Assembly: GCF_900103215.1 (NCBI RefSeq)
Contig: NZ_FNGV01000001.1
Location: forward strand, 434,001 to 498,000
Direction of reading: 5' to 3'
DNA: 64,000 bases
From: Kriegella aquimaris
GTDB lineage: Bacteria > Bacteroidota > Bacteroidia > Flavobacteriales > Flavobacteriaceae
How positions within the stretch are numbered: position 1 is the stretch's first letter; every line of letters begins with the position of its first letter. The position numbers and the translations under genes are program-made. Below are positions 52,201 to 60,923 of the stretch, in pieces. The notes beneath the pieces are model-generated. The model had not been told where the DNA came from, did no database searches, and saw nothing but the letters and a program-made list of their open reading frames with translations.

Positions 52201-52702
52201 TGGTTGTTCCTTTTTCTATAATATTGGCTCCAGGCAGTGGCGTACCATCAGTATCGGTAACGGTACCTGAAACTTGTGCTTGCATATTAACATCAACCGT
52301 TTCTGGCATTTGTATGGTTGGCCGTATTGCTCCTACTTTTTTATTGGTCTTTCTTAAAACAATCTGTTTTTTTAATACCTCATATTCGATATCGGTACCT
52401 AAAAACAGCTCTTTTAAAATAGGAATGATCAGCGCTTTATCGACCTTTATAGAGACATTTCGTGTTATATCGACATCCCTCCTATTCAATAAAAATTTAT
52501 AATCAGTCAAAGCTTCTATCTCATGAATTACTTGTTGTACAGTTGCGTTGGGCATATCCAACGAAATCTTTTTAGTCTGAGAGTAGGTATTTGCCTGTAT
52601 TTGAAACAAGGATACTATTGTTAATAGCAGGGTTAATTTCATCTTTAAGCTAAATTTTAAAGGATGTAGTTGCACATCCCTCCAATTAAAGAGTTTTTTC
52701 AT
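49241..52702 (-). CDS. SusC/RagA TonB-dependent outer-membrane transporter with STN domain (locus 2)
   Basis: 1153 residues, ATG at 52702. Signal segment about 20-42, STN domain at about 46-100 (KISLDMPNATVQQVIHEIEA), CarboxypepD_reg-like domain (GTVTDTDGTPLPGANIIEKG), plug beginning GLDEVVVVGYGTQ with ISIRGFGTP, then the barrel ending in KTFSLGVSLKL. The Ig and early plug regions are nearly identical to the locus-1 SusC while the barrel differs, so the imported glycans probably differ. It pairs with the downstream SusD and signals through the FecR gene 154 bp upstream. Confidence 0.96.
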   Translation of the reverse strand: MKKLFNWRDVQLHPLKFSLKMKLTLLLTIVSLFQIQANTYSQTKKISLDMPNATVQQVIHEIEALTDYKFLLNRRDVDITRNVSIKVDKALIIPILKELFLGTDIEYEVLKKQIVLRKTNKKVGAIRPTIQMPETVDVNMQAQVSGTVTDTDGTPLPGANIIEKGTTNGVTADFDGEFSIEVAETNAVLVVSYIGFATKEVSVNEQSSLKIALEESAAGLDEVVVVGYGTQAKKDITGAVATVQGEALAMTKTADLTNSVAGRLPGIITKQTSGEPGNDESSISIRGFGTPLVIVDGIQRDFNDIASEEVESMTVLKDASAAIYGARAGNGVILITTKRGTIGKPQISINSTTTYVGFTNFLQYANSGQYAELMNEFKTNDGLDPLFSDEDVAKYYSGEDPLNYPNTDWWGLTMNNYSPQTQHEVSLRGGSEKIKYYTLFSYLDQQGGYKSGDNKYKRYNVRANLDAEVTKNLTVSLDLSMIAEDLKSPLRTVYNLWADINNALPTYLGELPDKTKIAYGGSVPVSPIAGSTFDLGGYQADNNRHINIKGSFNYDIPGVEGLSIDGFGSYFEFSNDYKNWEKNYFLHEYDAVSDTYIDRGSSFKTKLDQGYQVNSSFTSNLALKFVRTFDEKHNVDALLLYERIKSNGHNTSAHGENYLTDAIDYLFAAGGEGQRVSGGASEDGRESYVGRLNYGYDGKYLFQTTVRYDGSPRFNENNRWGLFPSFSAGWRISEENFIKDKVEWIDNLKLRASYSNLGYDATGNFQYLSGYEIASGFIRPYMDAGYVLDGSPYTTIYSTGLANPNITWEDMTIYNIGLDFSINNGLLYAELDAFYRERTNMLATRSQSLPNTFGANLPAENLNSQNQRGFEVLLGHRNRKNEFKYDISANIAWSRAKWDHFDEPMYEDEDDIRIRTKSGNWVDRVFGYKSDGLFTSQSEIDNLSYDQDQKGNETLAPGDIKYIDINNDGTIDFRDQEVISTSNLLYNEDENSNSNIPQLTFGLNMSIDYKGFDLSLLLQGAGMYDVEINRGLLPYGTVNTFALTYENRWNPANNDKNALLPRVSATGNVNNTKNSDFWLVDGTYLRIKNFNLGYTIPMRTKVGIESVRLFLSGTNLLTFSGTNKWDMDPETANNSGRYYPQPKTFSLGVSLKL

Positions 52703-52750
52703 AATTTCGTAGTGTTAATTGGTTTAAATTCTTTTAAATCATTTTTTACT

Positions 52751-52782
52751 AAATCGGGGAATGTGTCCGCATTTTCCGATTT
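52751..52782 (-). promoter_or_regulatory. conserved susC leader hairpin (locus 2)
   Basis: The core 52755-52778 (minus strand CGGAAAATG with CATTCCCCG around loop CGGACA) matches the locus-1 hairpin, with one C-G to T-A compensatory change. The stem is extended by AAAT/ATTT. The core ends 52 nt before the susC ATG. On the plus strand a T-rich tract follows. Confidence 0.6.
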
Positions 52783-52856
52783 TATTTTTTCAATGATTTG
52801 ATCTCGGTCTGTTACTGGTTTCTACTCATAAGGTTTCTTTTTAGGGTTACTTAAAT

Positions 52857-53999
52857 TCATTCTATAATTACTTCGTTATCTACTATCTTATAGGTTATCG
52901 CATAACTTTTGCTGAAAGATTCGAGTATTTCTTCAATGGTCTCGATATCAAAAGTGGCATCGAACAATTGTTCGTCCAAATCTAAATTTTCATTCTTAAT
53001 GGTAACATTATAACGTCGTTCCAAGGCTATTCGAATCTGACGGAACGGTGTGTTTCTAAAGATCAATTTTCCTTGAACCCAAGCCGTATACACCCTAGTA
53101 TCAACATTTTCAATAGAAATATCATTGGTAAGCTGATGCCATTCTGCCTTGAAGCCTGGTTTTAAGACAATGGGATCGGCATTTTTTACCGCTGCTATTT
53201 TAGTATGAAGTTCTACCGAACCTTCGACCAAAACGGTATTGATATTCCGATCTTCAGGATAATGCGACACATTGAACTTAGTCCCCAAAACTTTTATACC
53301 AACATCATTGGCATTCACGATAAAAGGATGTTTTTCATCTTTCGCTACATCAAAGTAGGCTTCCCCAGTTAAAAAAACAGCGCGCTCACTACCGTCTAAA
53401 AATGAAACAGGATACCGCAGCGAAGTACCTGAGTTTAAAAAAACATGAGTGCCATCAGATAAAATGACATCGAATCGCTTTCCATAAGGTACTTTCAGTG
53501 TATTGTATACTAATTTATTGGCCGAAGGTTTTTCTTGGTAGGTTAATTTCGATTTATCTTGGCTTCCGATTACATTTCCCTGGTCGTCTTTTACTTCTTT
53601 ATTACCATTAGGATCTAGAGTTTCAATAGCTCCATTATCCAATATTATGGTAATTGATTCTTCTTGGGGAATTAATAGATTGTCTCTTTCCTCTACTGAA
53701 GAATTAGTTTGATAGAAATAACCCAAAGCCAAAAAAATCACAGCTATCGCCGCATATTTCATTGTATTCAGAAGGGCCAACTTTACCTTTCGGTTTTTAT
53801 TGCGCTTTATTTCCTGCAACAGTTTTTTCTTGATTTTGTCCGTATCAGGTTGGTTCATGGCCATCGTTGTTTCAAAATGTATTTTTATATAATCGTCAAA
53901 AACCCGTTGATTTTCCTCAATAAGAATCCAATCGGACAGCAAATTCAGATCTTCTGAAGTTGCTTCGTTAGTCAAGTACTTAAGAATTCTATTTTTCAT
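52857..53999 (-). CDS. FecR-family anti-sigma factor (locus 2)
   Basis: 380 residues. Cytoplasmic N-terminal helices (ILKYLTNEATSEDLNLLSDW), one membrane helix (YAAIAVIFLALGYFYQ), a FecR domain with VILSDGTHVFLNSGTSLRYP, VFLTGEAYFDVAKDE and VLGTKFNVSHYP, then a C-terminal DUF4974 domain (RNTPFRQIRIALERRYNV). It is divergent from the sigma gene 54136-54729, with a 136-bp gap that must hold both promoters. Confidence 0.93.
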   Translation of the reverse strand: MKNRILKYLTNEATSEDLNLLSDWILIEENQRVFDDYIKIHFETTMAMNQPDTDKIKKKLLQEIKRNKNRKVKLALLNTMKYAAIAVIFLALGYFYQTNSSVEERDNLLIPQEESITIILDNGAIETLDPNGNKEVKDDQGNVIGSQDKSKLTYQEKPSANKLVYNTLKVPYGKRFDVILSDGTHVFLNSGTSLRYPVSFLDGSERAVFLTGEAYFDVAKDEKHPFIVNANDVGIKVLGTKFNVSHYPEDRNINTVLVEGSVELHTKIAAVKNADPIVLKPGFKAEWHQLTNDISIENVDTRVYTAWVQGKLIFRNTPFRQIRIALERRYNVTIKNENLDLDEQLFDATFDIETIEEILESFSKSYAITYKIVDNEVIIE

Positions 54000-54135
54000 A
54001 TAGGGAACCGTAATAATCTAGTATGTATACATAAGAAAGACAAAGCTCATTTGCAATACCCTAACTTTTTAGTGATTTTTTTTTCATATTTGCAATTATC
54101 AATAGTATATCTTACGACATAAACATTATATTTTT

Positions 54136-54729
54136 ATGAATACAGATAATAGCGCATTGCTTGTTGAACGTTTAAAGAAGGGAGAAGAAGAAGCTTTTAT
54201 TTATTTGGTAGACCGCTATAATCGACGCCTTTTTGGTTATGCGATGACATTGACAAGTGATCATGCCCAGGCCGAAGATATTCTCCAAAATGTATTTTTA
54301 AGAACTTGGGAGCAGCGAAAAAAACTAGATATCAAATCATCTTTACAGAACTATCTTTTCAAGTCGGTGTATAATGAATTTATCAACCAATACAAGAAGA
54401 ACCGTTCTACCATGATATTGGAACAAAAATATTTTGAAGGTTTGGAGCGGGCGGTAATTCTGCAGGAGGATAGTTCTGTTGAGAAGGTAATTGCACGAAT
54501 TACAAATGAAATTCATAACCTTCCCCCGAAATGCAAAGAAGTATTTCTTTTAAGCAGGAAGGAAGGGTTAACCAATCTTGAAATATCAGAGCACCTGAAT
54601 GTATCAATCAAGACCGTAGAAGCACAACTGACCAAAGCTTTCGGCGTACTCAGAAAAAAAATGGGAAAAACATATAAAACAATGCTCTTTCTTTTATTTG
54701 GAGGTAAGCAAAAAATTGAATTTAAATGA
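54136..54729 (+). CDS. FecI-like ECF sigma factor (locus 2)
   Basis: 197 residues, ATG at 54136. Region 2: EEAFIYLVDRYNRRLFGYAM and AEDILQNVFLRTWEQ. Region 4: LPPKCKEVFLLSRKEGLTNL with the helix-turn-helix EISEHLNVSIKTVEAQLTKA. It faces away from fecR, susC and susD, unlike the locus-1 sigma gene, and its 3' end is 15 bp from the convergent CcsBA gene. A one-base-off -7 box (CATATTTG) lies 45 bp upstream of the ATG. Confidence 0.93.
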   Translation: MNTDNSALLVERLKKGEEEAFIYLVDRYNRRLFGYAMTLTSDHAQAEDILQNVFLRTWEQRKKLDIKSSLQNYLFKSVYNEFINQYKKNRSTMILEQKYFEGLERAVILQEDSSVEKVIARITNEIHNLPPKCKEVFLLSRKEGLTNLEISEHLNVSIKTVEAQLTKAFGVLRKKMGKTYKTMLFLLFGGKQKIEFK

Positions 54730-54744
54730 TACCTTGAACGGTAA

Positions 54745-57700
54745 TTATTTATTTTTCACATAATTGACCTTGTACCTCCAATAACTAATACCTCCTAATA
54801 TAGCCACTCCTAATACAATATACCAGATAAATGTAGGCGTAATGACCTGTGCCCCACTAGCATAACTATGAAGACCTGCTAGATAAAAATTAACCCCGAA
54901 ATAGGTCATCATGATGCTACCAAAGGCAATGACACTGAGAAAATTAAACGTCCATCTGCCCCTGAGACCTGGTATGAGTCTTGTATGGATTACAAAAGCA
55001 TAAATCATTATTGATATCAAGGCCCAAGTTTCTTTGGGATCCCACCCCCAATAACGACCCCAACTTTCATTGGCCCACTGACCCCCCAAAAAGTTACCGA
55101 TAGTCAACATAACCAGACCTACTGTCAATGCCAGTTCATTGATTATGGTCAGTTCTTTTATATTAATATCCATTCGGGCCTTGTTTTTCTTATTGGTCAA
55201 AATAATGAGCAGCAAAGAAACAACGCCCAATATCATACCGACCGTTAATGGACCATAACTGCCTACGATAACCGCCACATGAATCATTAACCAATAACTA
55301 TCAAGTACTGGCACCAAATTTGAAATTGCCGGATCCACCCAGCTTTGATGGGCAACCCAAAGCAATAAAGCTGTTACGAATGCCGATGCCGCCAAGGTAA
55401 TATCACTCTTTCTAATAAATAAAAGTCCCATGCCCATGGTAGCCCAAGAAACATACAATATACTTTCATAAGCATCACTCCAAGGCGCATGGCCAGAGAT
55501 GTACCAACGTAATATCAACCCCGCGGTATGCCATAGAAAGAAAAGCACGATGGTTCCCTTAAAGAAATAGGTGATCACTCGCCAAATTTCTCTATCCCGG
55601 AAAATCTGAAATATCAAAACAAAGAACATTAAAACGCCCACTACGGCATACGACCTGTATAACCGGTTGAAGATATCCAGTTTATTGTATATCACCTCCG
55701 TTTCTATTTTGCGCTCCGAAGGTAGAATCTCACTGCCATGATTTTTCTGGTTCTGTACAAAAGCTTCCAAAAGTTTGTCAGCATCGGTATAGTCTCCACT
55801 TTGTTGTGCCTTTTGTAAGGTCATCAGGTAGTAGGGAAGTGCATTCTTTATGAAATTTCCGTATAGCGAATCAGAAACCTGATACTGCCCGCTACGATAG
55901 TCAAGTGCCGATATCCATTTATTATTTTCATCGTTCAGCAATGGGAATATTTTAATGATTTTCCCACTCAACGCCTGATCCAATAGGTTTAATCGAATAT
56001 TTACTGCTTTAATATCTTTCTCAAACTGATCTGGGTTATTCGTAGCCGTAGCTTCCCTCAAAACTGGACTTAACTTATATCCCCCTTCTTCATCAAAAAA
56101 GTCGGTTGCTTTTACATATTCTGTTCCTGGTGGAACCCCAATAAGCTTTCGTATACTATCGTTTTGTCCTCTACTCTTATCTAAAGCGATGAATTCGGTG
56201 TTATACCATACGGCAGGACTCATCATCATTGATAGGAACACCTGATCGCCGTCCATATCATTGAATTTGTCTTTCAAACTTAACTTTCGAAGCAACTCAG
56301 AAGAAAAGGTGTGAATAGGTTTCATACGCCCACCCTCATCTTGAACTACAAGCTTTCCGAATTTATTGGCGTGCTCTTTTGATACGATTGTGGCCTGCAG
56401 CAACGAATCGATCTGTTCTTGAGTGGGCATTTTACTGCTATGATCATGACCATCATCTGCCGTATGCTCTTGTCCCGCGACATTAAGCATCATCCCTAAA
56501 ACCAACACTGTGGTCAATTTTGCCTTTTTTGATTTCAATTTCTCCAAAGAAGCACCTAAATCTTTAAATCGGGTCTTCCCAAAAAACATAATTCCCATCA
56601 AACCTGCATATAAAAGAAAATAACCGAGATAGGTAATCCAAGTTCCCCATTGGTCATGGTTCACCGATAAAATCGTTCCTTTTTCATCGGGGTGGAAACT
56701 GGATTGAAAGAACCGATATCCCTTGTGGTCTAAAATGTGGTTCATATAAATATCATAATCGAAAGAGCGATCATCTTCCAAGGTTATCCTGCTCATAAAG
56801 GATTTATAACCCTGTTCGGTACCGGGGTATTTCTCGGCAATAAAGTCGTTCAGCTTGATAGCGAAGGGCAATGTATACACTTTAGAACCATAGCTGAGTG
56901 AAAAATCGAGTCCGCCAACATTCATTTTTTCAGAAAAAGTGGAGGAGCCAGCACCACCAAGTAGTTTTTTTTCGATTTTTTCACCATTCGATTCAATTTC
57001 GACTATCAAGGCATTGGCCGTACCTTCATTGACCTCGTTTCTCGGGACTTCCACTACCCCATAGGATCCCCTCACCAAAGGTTCTGGCAGAACAAATTGC
57101 ATTCCTGCCATGGAGTATAATGACCGTAGTTGTAAGGTTTGCAAACTATCTTTTGCTACGCTGCCTTGTAGCTGATCTGCCATACGCATAAAATTGCCCT
57201 CAAAGGGCGACTTTATTTGATAGGTAGTATCCGAAGCAAAAATATTGATGGCTCCCTCGGTATTATTGTTTAGTGCGAACAATACATTGTGTATGTTGGC
57301 CACTTGGCCACTTTCCAAAAAATGTTCGTGACGCTGACCATCACCAGCCTCGACAATTTTCAGGTATTCCTTTCCATTTTCATCGGGAACCAAGCCTTCT
57401 TTAACGCCTTCAATAAAGCCAACATAAGAAATAGTGAATGATTGACCATTATAATCTGACGACCAAGGTAGATTCGATTTTAATCCTTCAGGAGTAACTA
57501 TCAAATCATCTTCCAATACTTTACGCTTAGGCTCGCCGTTTATTTCACCATCAACGAAAGCTGTCAGATAGGTTTTATCTGAATAGAATACATTTTCGGT
57601 TTCCCCTTCGCGAATGGGCATCCGCCCCTCAAAACTGATATAGCGGGTTATAAAAGCCCCAATAATTATCAGTATCCAAGAAAGGTGGAGTATCAAAACT

Positions 57701-57933
57701 GGCCATTTTTCCCAACGAAGCAGGCGATATCTGGCTATGTTACCCATAAAATTGATAACAAAAAAGAGCATAATACCTTCAAACCACCATGTATTATAAA
57801 CCCATATGCGAGCAGTTGCAGTACTATACCAACTTTCGAAAAAAGTGCCAAAGGCCATGGAAGTTGCAAAAACAATAAATAAAATGGCAGTTAATCGGGT
57901 GGAAAAGAGAATATTCTTGATTTTATCGACCAT
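54745..57933 (-). CDS. ccsBA: fused cytochrome c biogenesis protein CcsBA (ResB-ResC)
   Basis: 1062 residues. The N-terminal ResB-like part has membrane helices around residues 12-95 with His in VLILHLSW, then a large periplasmic domain. After a second periplasmic section with several membrane segments, the CcsA part has LFFLWHTAGLILRW, MIHVAVIVGSYGPL and the haem-handling WWD-type motif GGQWANESWGRYWGWDPKETW. It ends with a helix after YLAGLHSYASGAQ. It moves haem to the periplasm and ligates it to CXXCH apocytochromes (system II). The fused form is usual in Bacteroidota. A -7-like box (TATTTTTG) lies at 57963-57970. Confidence 0.93.
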   Translation of the reverse strand: MVDKIKNILFSTRLTAILFIVFATSMAFGTFFESWYSTATARIWVYNTWWFEGIMLFFVINFMGNIARYRLLRWEKWPVLILHLSWILIIIGAFITRYISFEGRMPIREGETENVFYSDKTYLTAFVDGEINGEPKRKVLEDDLIVTPEGLKSNLPWSSDYNGQSFTISYVGFIEGVKEGLVPDENGKEYLKIVEAGDGQRHEHFLESGQVANIHNVLFALNNNTEGAINIFASDTTYQIKSPFEGNFMRMADQLQGSVAKDSLQTLQLRSLYSMAGMQFVLPEPLVRGSYGVVEVPRNEVNEGTANALIVEIESNGEKIEKKLLGGAGSSTFSEKMNVGGLDFSLSYGSKVYTLPFAIKLNDFIAEKYPGTEQGYKSFMSRITLEDDRSFDYDIYMNHILDHKGYRFFQSSFHPDEKGTILSVNHDQWGTWITYLGYFLLYAGLMGIMFFGKTRFKDLGASLEKLKSKKAKLTTVLVLGMMLNVAGQEHTADDGHDHSSKMPTQEQIDSLLQATIVSKEHANKFGKLVVQDEGGRMKPIHTFSSELLRKLSLKDKFNDMDGDQVFLSMMMSPAVWYNTEFIALDKSRGQNDSIRKLIGVPPGTEYVKATDFFDEEGGYKLSPVLREATATNNPDQFEKDIKAVNIRLNLLDQALSGKIIKIFPLLNDENNKWISALDYRSGQYQVSDSLYGNFIKNALPYYLMTLQKAQQSGDYTDADKLLEAFVQNQKNHGSEILPSERKIETEVIYNKLDIFNRLYRSYAVVGVLMFFVLIFQIFRDREIWRVITYFFKGTIVLFFLWHTAGLILRWYISGHAPWSDAYESILYVSWATMGMGLLFIRKSDITLAASAFVTALLLWVAHQSWVDPAISNLVPVLDSYWLMIHVAVIVGSYGPLTVGMILGVVSLLLIILTNKKNKARMDINIKELTIINELALTVGLVMLTIGNFLGGQWANESWGRYWGWDPKETWALISIMIYAFVIHTRLIPGLRGRWTFNFLSVIAFGSIMMTYFGVNFYLAGLHSYASGAQVITPTFIWYIVLGVAILGGISYWRYKVNYVKNK

Positions 57934-58154
57934 TTTTTAACAATGCTTTGTATTTGCGGCAGCAAAAATAGGTAGATTTTATGAATTTTTACGGAGACTA
58001 AAAAGTTAAACTTTCCCTATTTTTTGTGGTCAGGAATAAATTCATCAACATAAAGCCTAAAACCATTTTAGCAAGCTGCTAGTAATAATGAAAACTTAGT
58101 TTTGTATTTTCGACGACCTTAGAAAACAAGATTCATAAAATTGTACCTAAATTT

Positions 58155-58742
58155 ATGATTTCGGAAGAAGTTTTAGAGCATTTTGGAGCCATAAAAATTC
58201 ACCTCAAAAAAGATGATTTAATTTTTACGGAGGGAGCTCGTGCAGATTTTTTCTATCAGGTTCTTAACGGCGAAGTTAAAATGTTCAATCGAACAGAACA
58301 AGGAAAGGAATTCACACAAGGCATTTTCAAAAAGGGAAAAAGTTTCGGTGAGCCACCATTGTTCGGCGACTTCCCTTATCCGGCGGGAGCCAAAGCGAAC
58401 AAACCATCAACACTCTTAAGATTGTCGAAAAATCAACTTTTTCAATTGCTTCAAACAAAACCCCAAATACATCTAAAACTCACCCAAATACTTTGCAGTC
58501 GACTAAATTACAAGGCAATGCGACTAAAAGAAGTTTCAGTATTTTCGACCGAAAATCGAATAATGAATCTTCTATGTCACTTAAAAAAGGAAGCTGGCAT
58601 AAGCGGAAAATATGAAGTGAAATTGACACGCTTAGAAATTTCTGAACTCACGGGACTTCGCGTAGAGACCGTCATCCGTACGATTAAAAAGCTTGAAAAT
58701 GACAAAAAGCTGAGCATTATCAATAGAAAGGTAATCGTATAA
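58155..58742 (+). CDS. Crp/Fnr-family transcription regulator
   Basis: 195 residues, ATG at 58155. The N-terminal cyclic-nucleotide-binding-like beta roll (IFTEGARADFFYQVLNGEVK, GKSFGEPPLFGDFPYPAGAKA) is followed by a dimer helix and a winged helix-turn-helix (LEISELTGLRVETVIRTIKK). No Fnr-type Cys cluster is present, so it is not an Fe-S oxygen sensor. Its proximity to ccsBA may indicate redox or respiratory control, which is inference. TAGTTTTG at 58097-58104 is a plausible -7 box. It converges on the alpha/beta hydrolase with a 7-bp gap. Confidence 0.88.
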   Translation: MISEEVLEHFGAIKIHLKKDDLIFTEGARADFFYQVLNGEVKMFNRTEQGKEFTQGIFKKGKSFGEPPLFGDFPYPAGAKANKPSTLLRLSKNQLFQLLQTKPQIHLKLTQILCSRLNYKAMRLKEVSVFSTENRIMNLLCHLKKEAGISGKYEVKLTRLEISELTGLRVETVIRTIKKLENDKKLSIINRKVIV

Positions 58743-58749
58743 CTTGTTT

Positions 58750-60045
58750 TTATGCCAGCCACTTATCGAACCAATTGAAGGCATCGGTTTGCATGGCAAT
58801 ATCGAACTTATGCCCTCCTTCATAAAAATTAGTTTTATACTTATCTTCTTCCCCTGCTTTAGCATAGATTTCCTTTAGCATTTTATCGGCTCTTTCCATT
58901 TCAGACAATGAAAATAGGTCGTCTTCTTTACTGCTTTGCACCAAGGTGGGTAGTGGCGTTCGCAACCCCAAAATCTCAGGAAAATCTAAATAATTGGGTA
59001 ATAAAGCGGCATACGTCATAAAGGTATGTGTAAAGGATTTGTTCATCACAAAATCGCGCCAAGTGCTCATAAATCCAACACAAACAGCACATTTTATGCG
59101 TTTATCGAGTCCGCCAAGATATGCGCTGCGCAGCCCTCCGCCCGAAAGTCCGCAGCAACCTACACGATCGGTATCGACATCTTCCCTTTCACATAATACA
59201 CGCAAAGCCGCTTGATCTTCGGCCAAGACTACACCGGGCCATGTGGTTCCTGCCGAAAAAAGCGATTTTGCCATAATCGTTTCGTGGTCACTGGCCCACG
59301 CGTTATAATCCCTGACGTTTTCATCGATGGCAGGGTCTTTATCTTGCCAATCTTCACGAGAACAATGGCCCCATAATATGCCATCGACATTTTCTAATCG
59401 CACCCGTCTACTTGCAAATGCAAAAACATCATGTACCATGACCACATATCCTTTTTTAGCTATTTCGTTTGCCCATGCCCGCCCTTCATAATATTGCGAC
59501 TGATGCTCCATTAACATGGAACGGGTATCGTTGGAAATACGGCAAATTTTCTCCCAACCAAAAAATTTGACTCCGCCATGATCATGTAATCCTAACACCG
59601 CAGGCAGCTTTTTCGTTACACCTGCCGGTTTTAACACAACGGCTCTTGTAGGCTCACCATAAGGTAGTTGCCAAGAAATCTCTTCTACATCCAATCCGTC
59701 ATAGATATATTTACGATGAATGGTTACTGTCACTTCTCCTATATTGGGAGGTGCTAAAAGCTCAAGCGTTTTTTCAACTGCTTTGGGTTTCCAATCGTTT
59801 ACAGATTTCCATTTATTGTTTCGAAATGAAAGTTTTGGGGGATTAGACGCCAAATCGGCGGCCCATTGCCCGTATTCCCCTATCATACTTCCATTTAAAG
59901 GCTTGGGTATATTTTTCATGGCGGTTAAATTCATAGTTTTTGACGGTTCCGAAGTCATTCTTGTCAAGAATGGAAAGCCAGAACAAACCACAGCAGTTTT
60001 TTTGACGAATTCTCTTCGGGAATTTAAATCCTTATCGTTTTCCAT
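58750..60045 (-). CDS. Tat-exported alpha/beta hydrolase (dienelactone hydrolase/acetyl xylan esterase-like)
   Basis: 431 residues from the ATG at 60045, chosen because the Tat signal (NSRREFVKKTAVVCSG, RR at 10-11) begins right there; the frame extends 11 codons further upstream. The alpha/beta-hydrolase core has LGLHDHGGVKFFGW (oxyanion region), the nucleophile Ser301 in CGLSGGG, an Asp in SSKEDDLFS and the His in YEGGHKFDI. It resembles large exported carbohydrate esterases or glycoside-trimming hydrolases common in marine flavobacteria. The substrate is unknown. It is adjacent to the core operon on the opposite strand. A -7-like box lies at 60106-60113. Confidence 0.85.
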   Translation of the reverse strand: MENDKDLNSRREFVKKTAVVCSGFPFLTRMTSEPSKTMNLTAMKNIPKPLNGSMIGEYGQWAADLASNPPKLSFRNNKWKSVNDWKPKAVEKTLELLAPPNIGEVTVTIHRKYIYDGLDVEEISWQLPYGEPTRAVVLKPAGVTKKLPAVLGLHDHGGVKFFGWEKICRISNDTRSMLMEHQSQYYEGRAWANEIAKKGYVVMVHDVFAFASRRVRLENVDGILWGHCSREDWQDKDPAIDENVRDYNAWASDHETIMAKSLFSAGTTWPGVVLAEDQAALRVLCEREDVDTDRVGCCGLSGGGLRSAYLGGLDKRIKCAVCVGFMSTWRDFVMNKSFTHTFMTYAALLPNYLDFPEILGLRTPLPTLVQSSKEDDLFSLSEMERADKMLKEIYAKAGEEDKYKTNFYEGGHKFDIAMQTDAFNWFDKWLA

Positions 60046-60179
60046 AACATTTTGATAATTAACTGTCCATACGGCCAAATAATTTTTTAATCAGACGCGT
60101 CTTTTCAAATGTAGTAAAAAAACCTAGCCGCATTATTCCTCCTAAGTCCCAAACAGAAATATATGCTTATTTTTGGGGC

Positions 60180-60923
60180 ATGATTAAAGTTGCCCTTGTA
60201 GGTACCGGAAATGTCTCCGAACATTTAAAGCGTGCTATTTCAAAAACCAGCGAAATCGAAGTGGTTCAGGTTTTGAATAGTCGCAACGAGGACTTGTCAA
60301 AATCCCTTAAAAAAATTGGACGCCAATTACCTGACATCTACATTATTGCGGTCAGTGATGACGCCATACCTTCAGTGTCACAACATTTTTCACATACCGA
60401 AAAACTGGTTGTACATACTTCTGGCAGTGTACCTATGGATGCGTTGCCAAAACAAATGCGCAAGGGTGTTATTTATCCTTTACAAACATTAAGCAAGGCT
60501 GAAAAGGTAAATTTCAAGGATGTTCCCCTGTGCATTGAAGCCTCTCAAGAAGATGATTTAGAATTACTCCGAAAATTGGGGCAAGCCATTTCAGATCAAG
60601 TTTTCGAAATTTCTTCGGAAAAGCGAAAATATTTGCATTTAGCTGCCGTATTCGTAAATAATTTCACCAATCATCTGTATAGCATAGGAGCTGAAATTTG
60701 TAAAGAGCAACAGCTCCCCTTTACGATGCTCCATCCCCTAATTAAGGAGACAGCGCGAAAGATTAAGTTTTTATCACCTGAAGATGCCCAAACGGGACCC
60801 GCCAGAAGAAACGACACAGGAACTATGCAAAGACATATGGAACTTTTAAATAACGAAAAAGACAAAACACTCTATCGCTTGTTGAGCGATTCGATTAAAG
60901 ATAGCTATGGAAAAAAGTTATAA
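60180..60923 (+). CDS. Rossmann-like DUF2520 protein (F420-oxidoreductase-like)
   Basis: 247 residues. The N-terminal Rossmann fold opens immediately (MIKVALVGTGNVSEHL), with IIAVSDDAIP and VVHTSGSVPMDAL; the C-terminal helical DUF2520 domain has HLAAVFVNNFTNHLY and TGPARRNDTGTM. Such proteins resemble NADP-dependent reductases of the ketopantoate/F420 class; no reaction is established. It heads the plus-strand operon with kdsC and maf, overlapping kdsC by 17 bp, so translation is probably coupled. The ATG is only 4 nt after a TATTTTTG box, which hints at a leaderless message. Confidence 0.85.
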   Translation: MIKVALVGTGNVSEHLKRAISKTSEIEVVQVLNSRNEDLSKSLKKIGRQLPDIYIIAVSDDAIPSVSQHFSHTEKLVVHTSGSVPMDALPKQMRKGVIYPLQTLSKAEKVNFKDVPLCIEASQEDDLELLRKLGQAISDQVFEISSEKRKYLHLAAVFVNNFTNHLYSIGAEICKEQQLPFTMLHPLIKETARKIKFLSPEDAQTGPARRNDTGTMQRHMELLNNEKDKTLYRLLSDSIKDSYGKKL

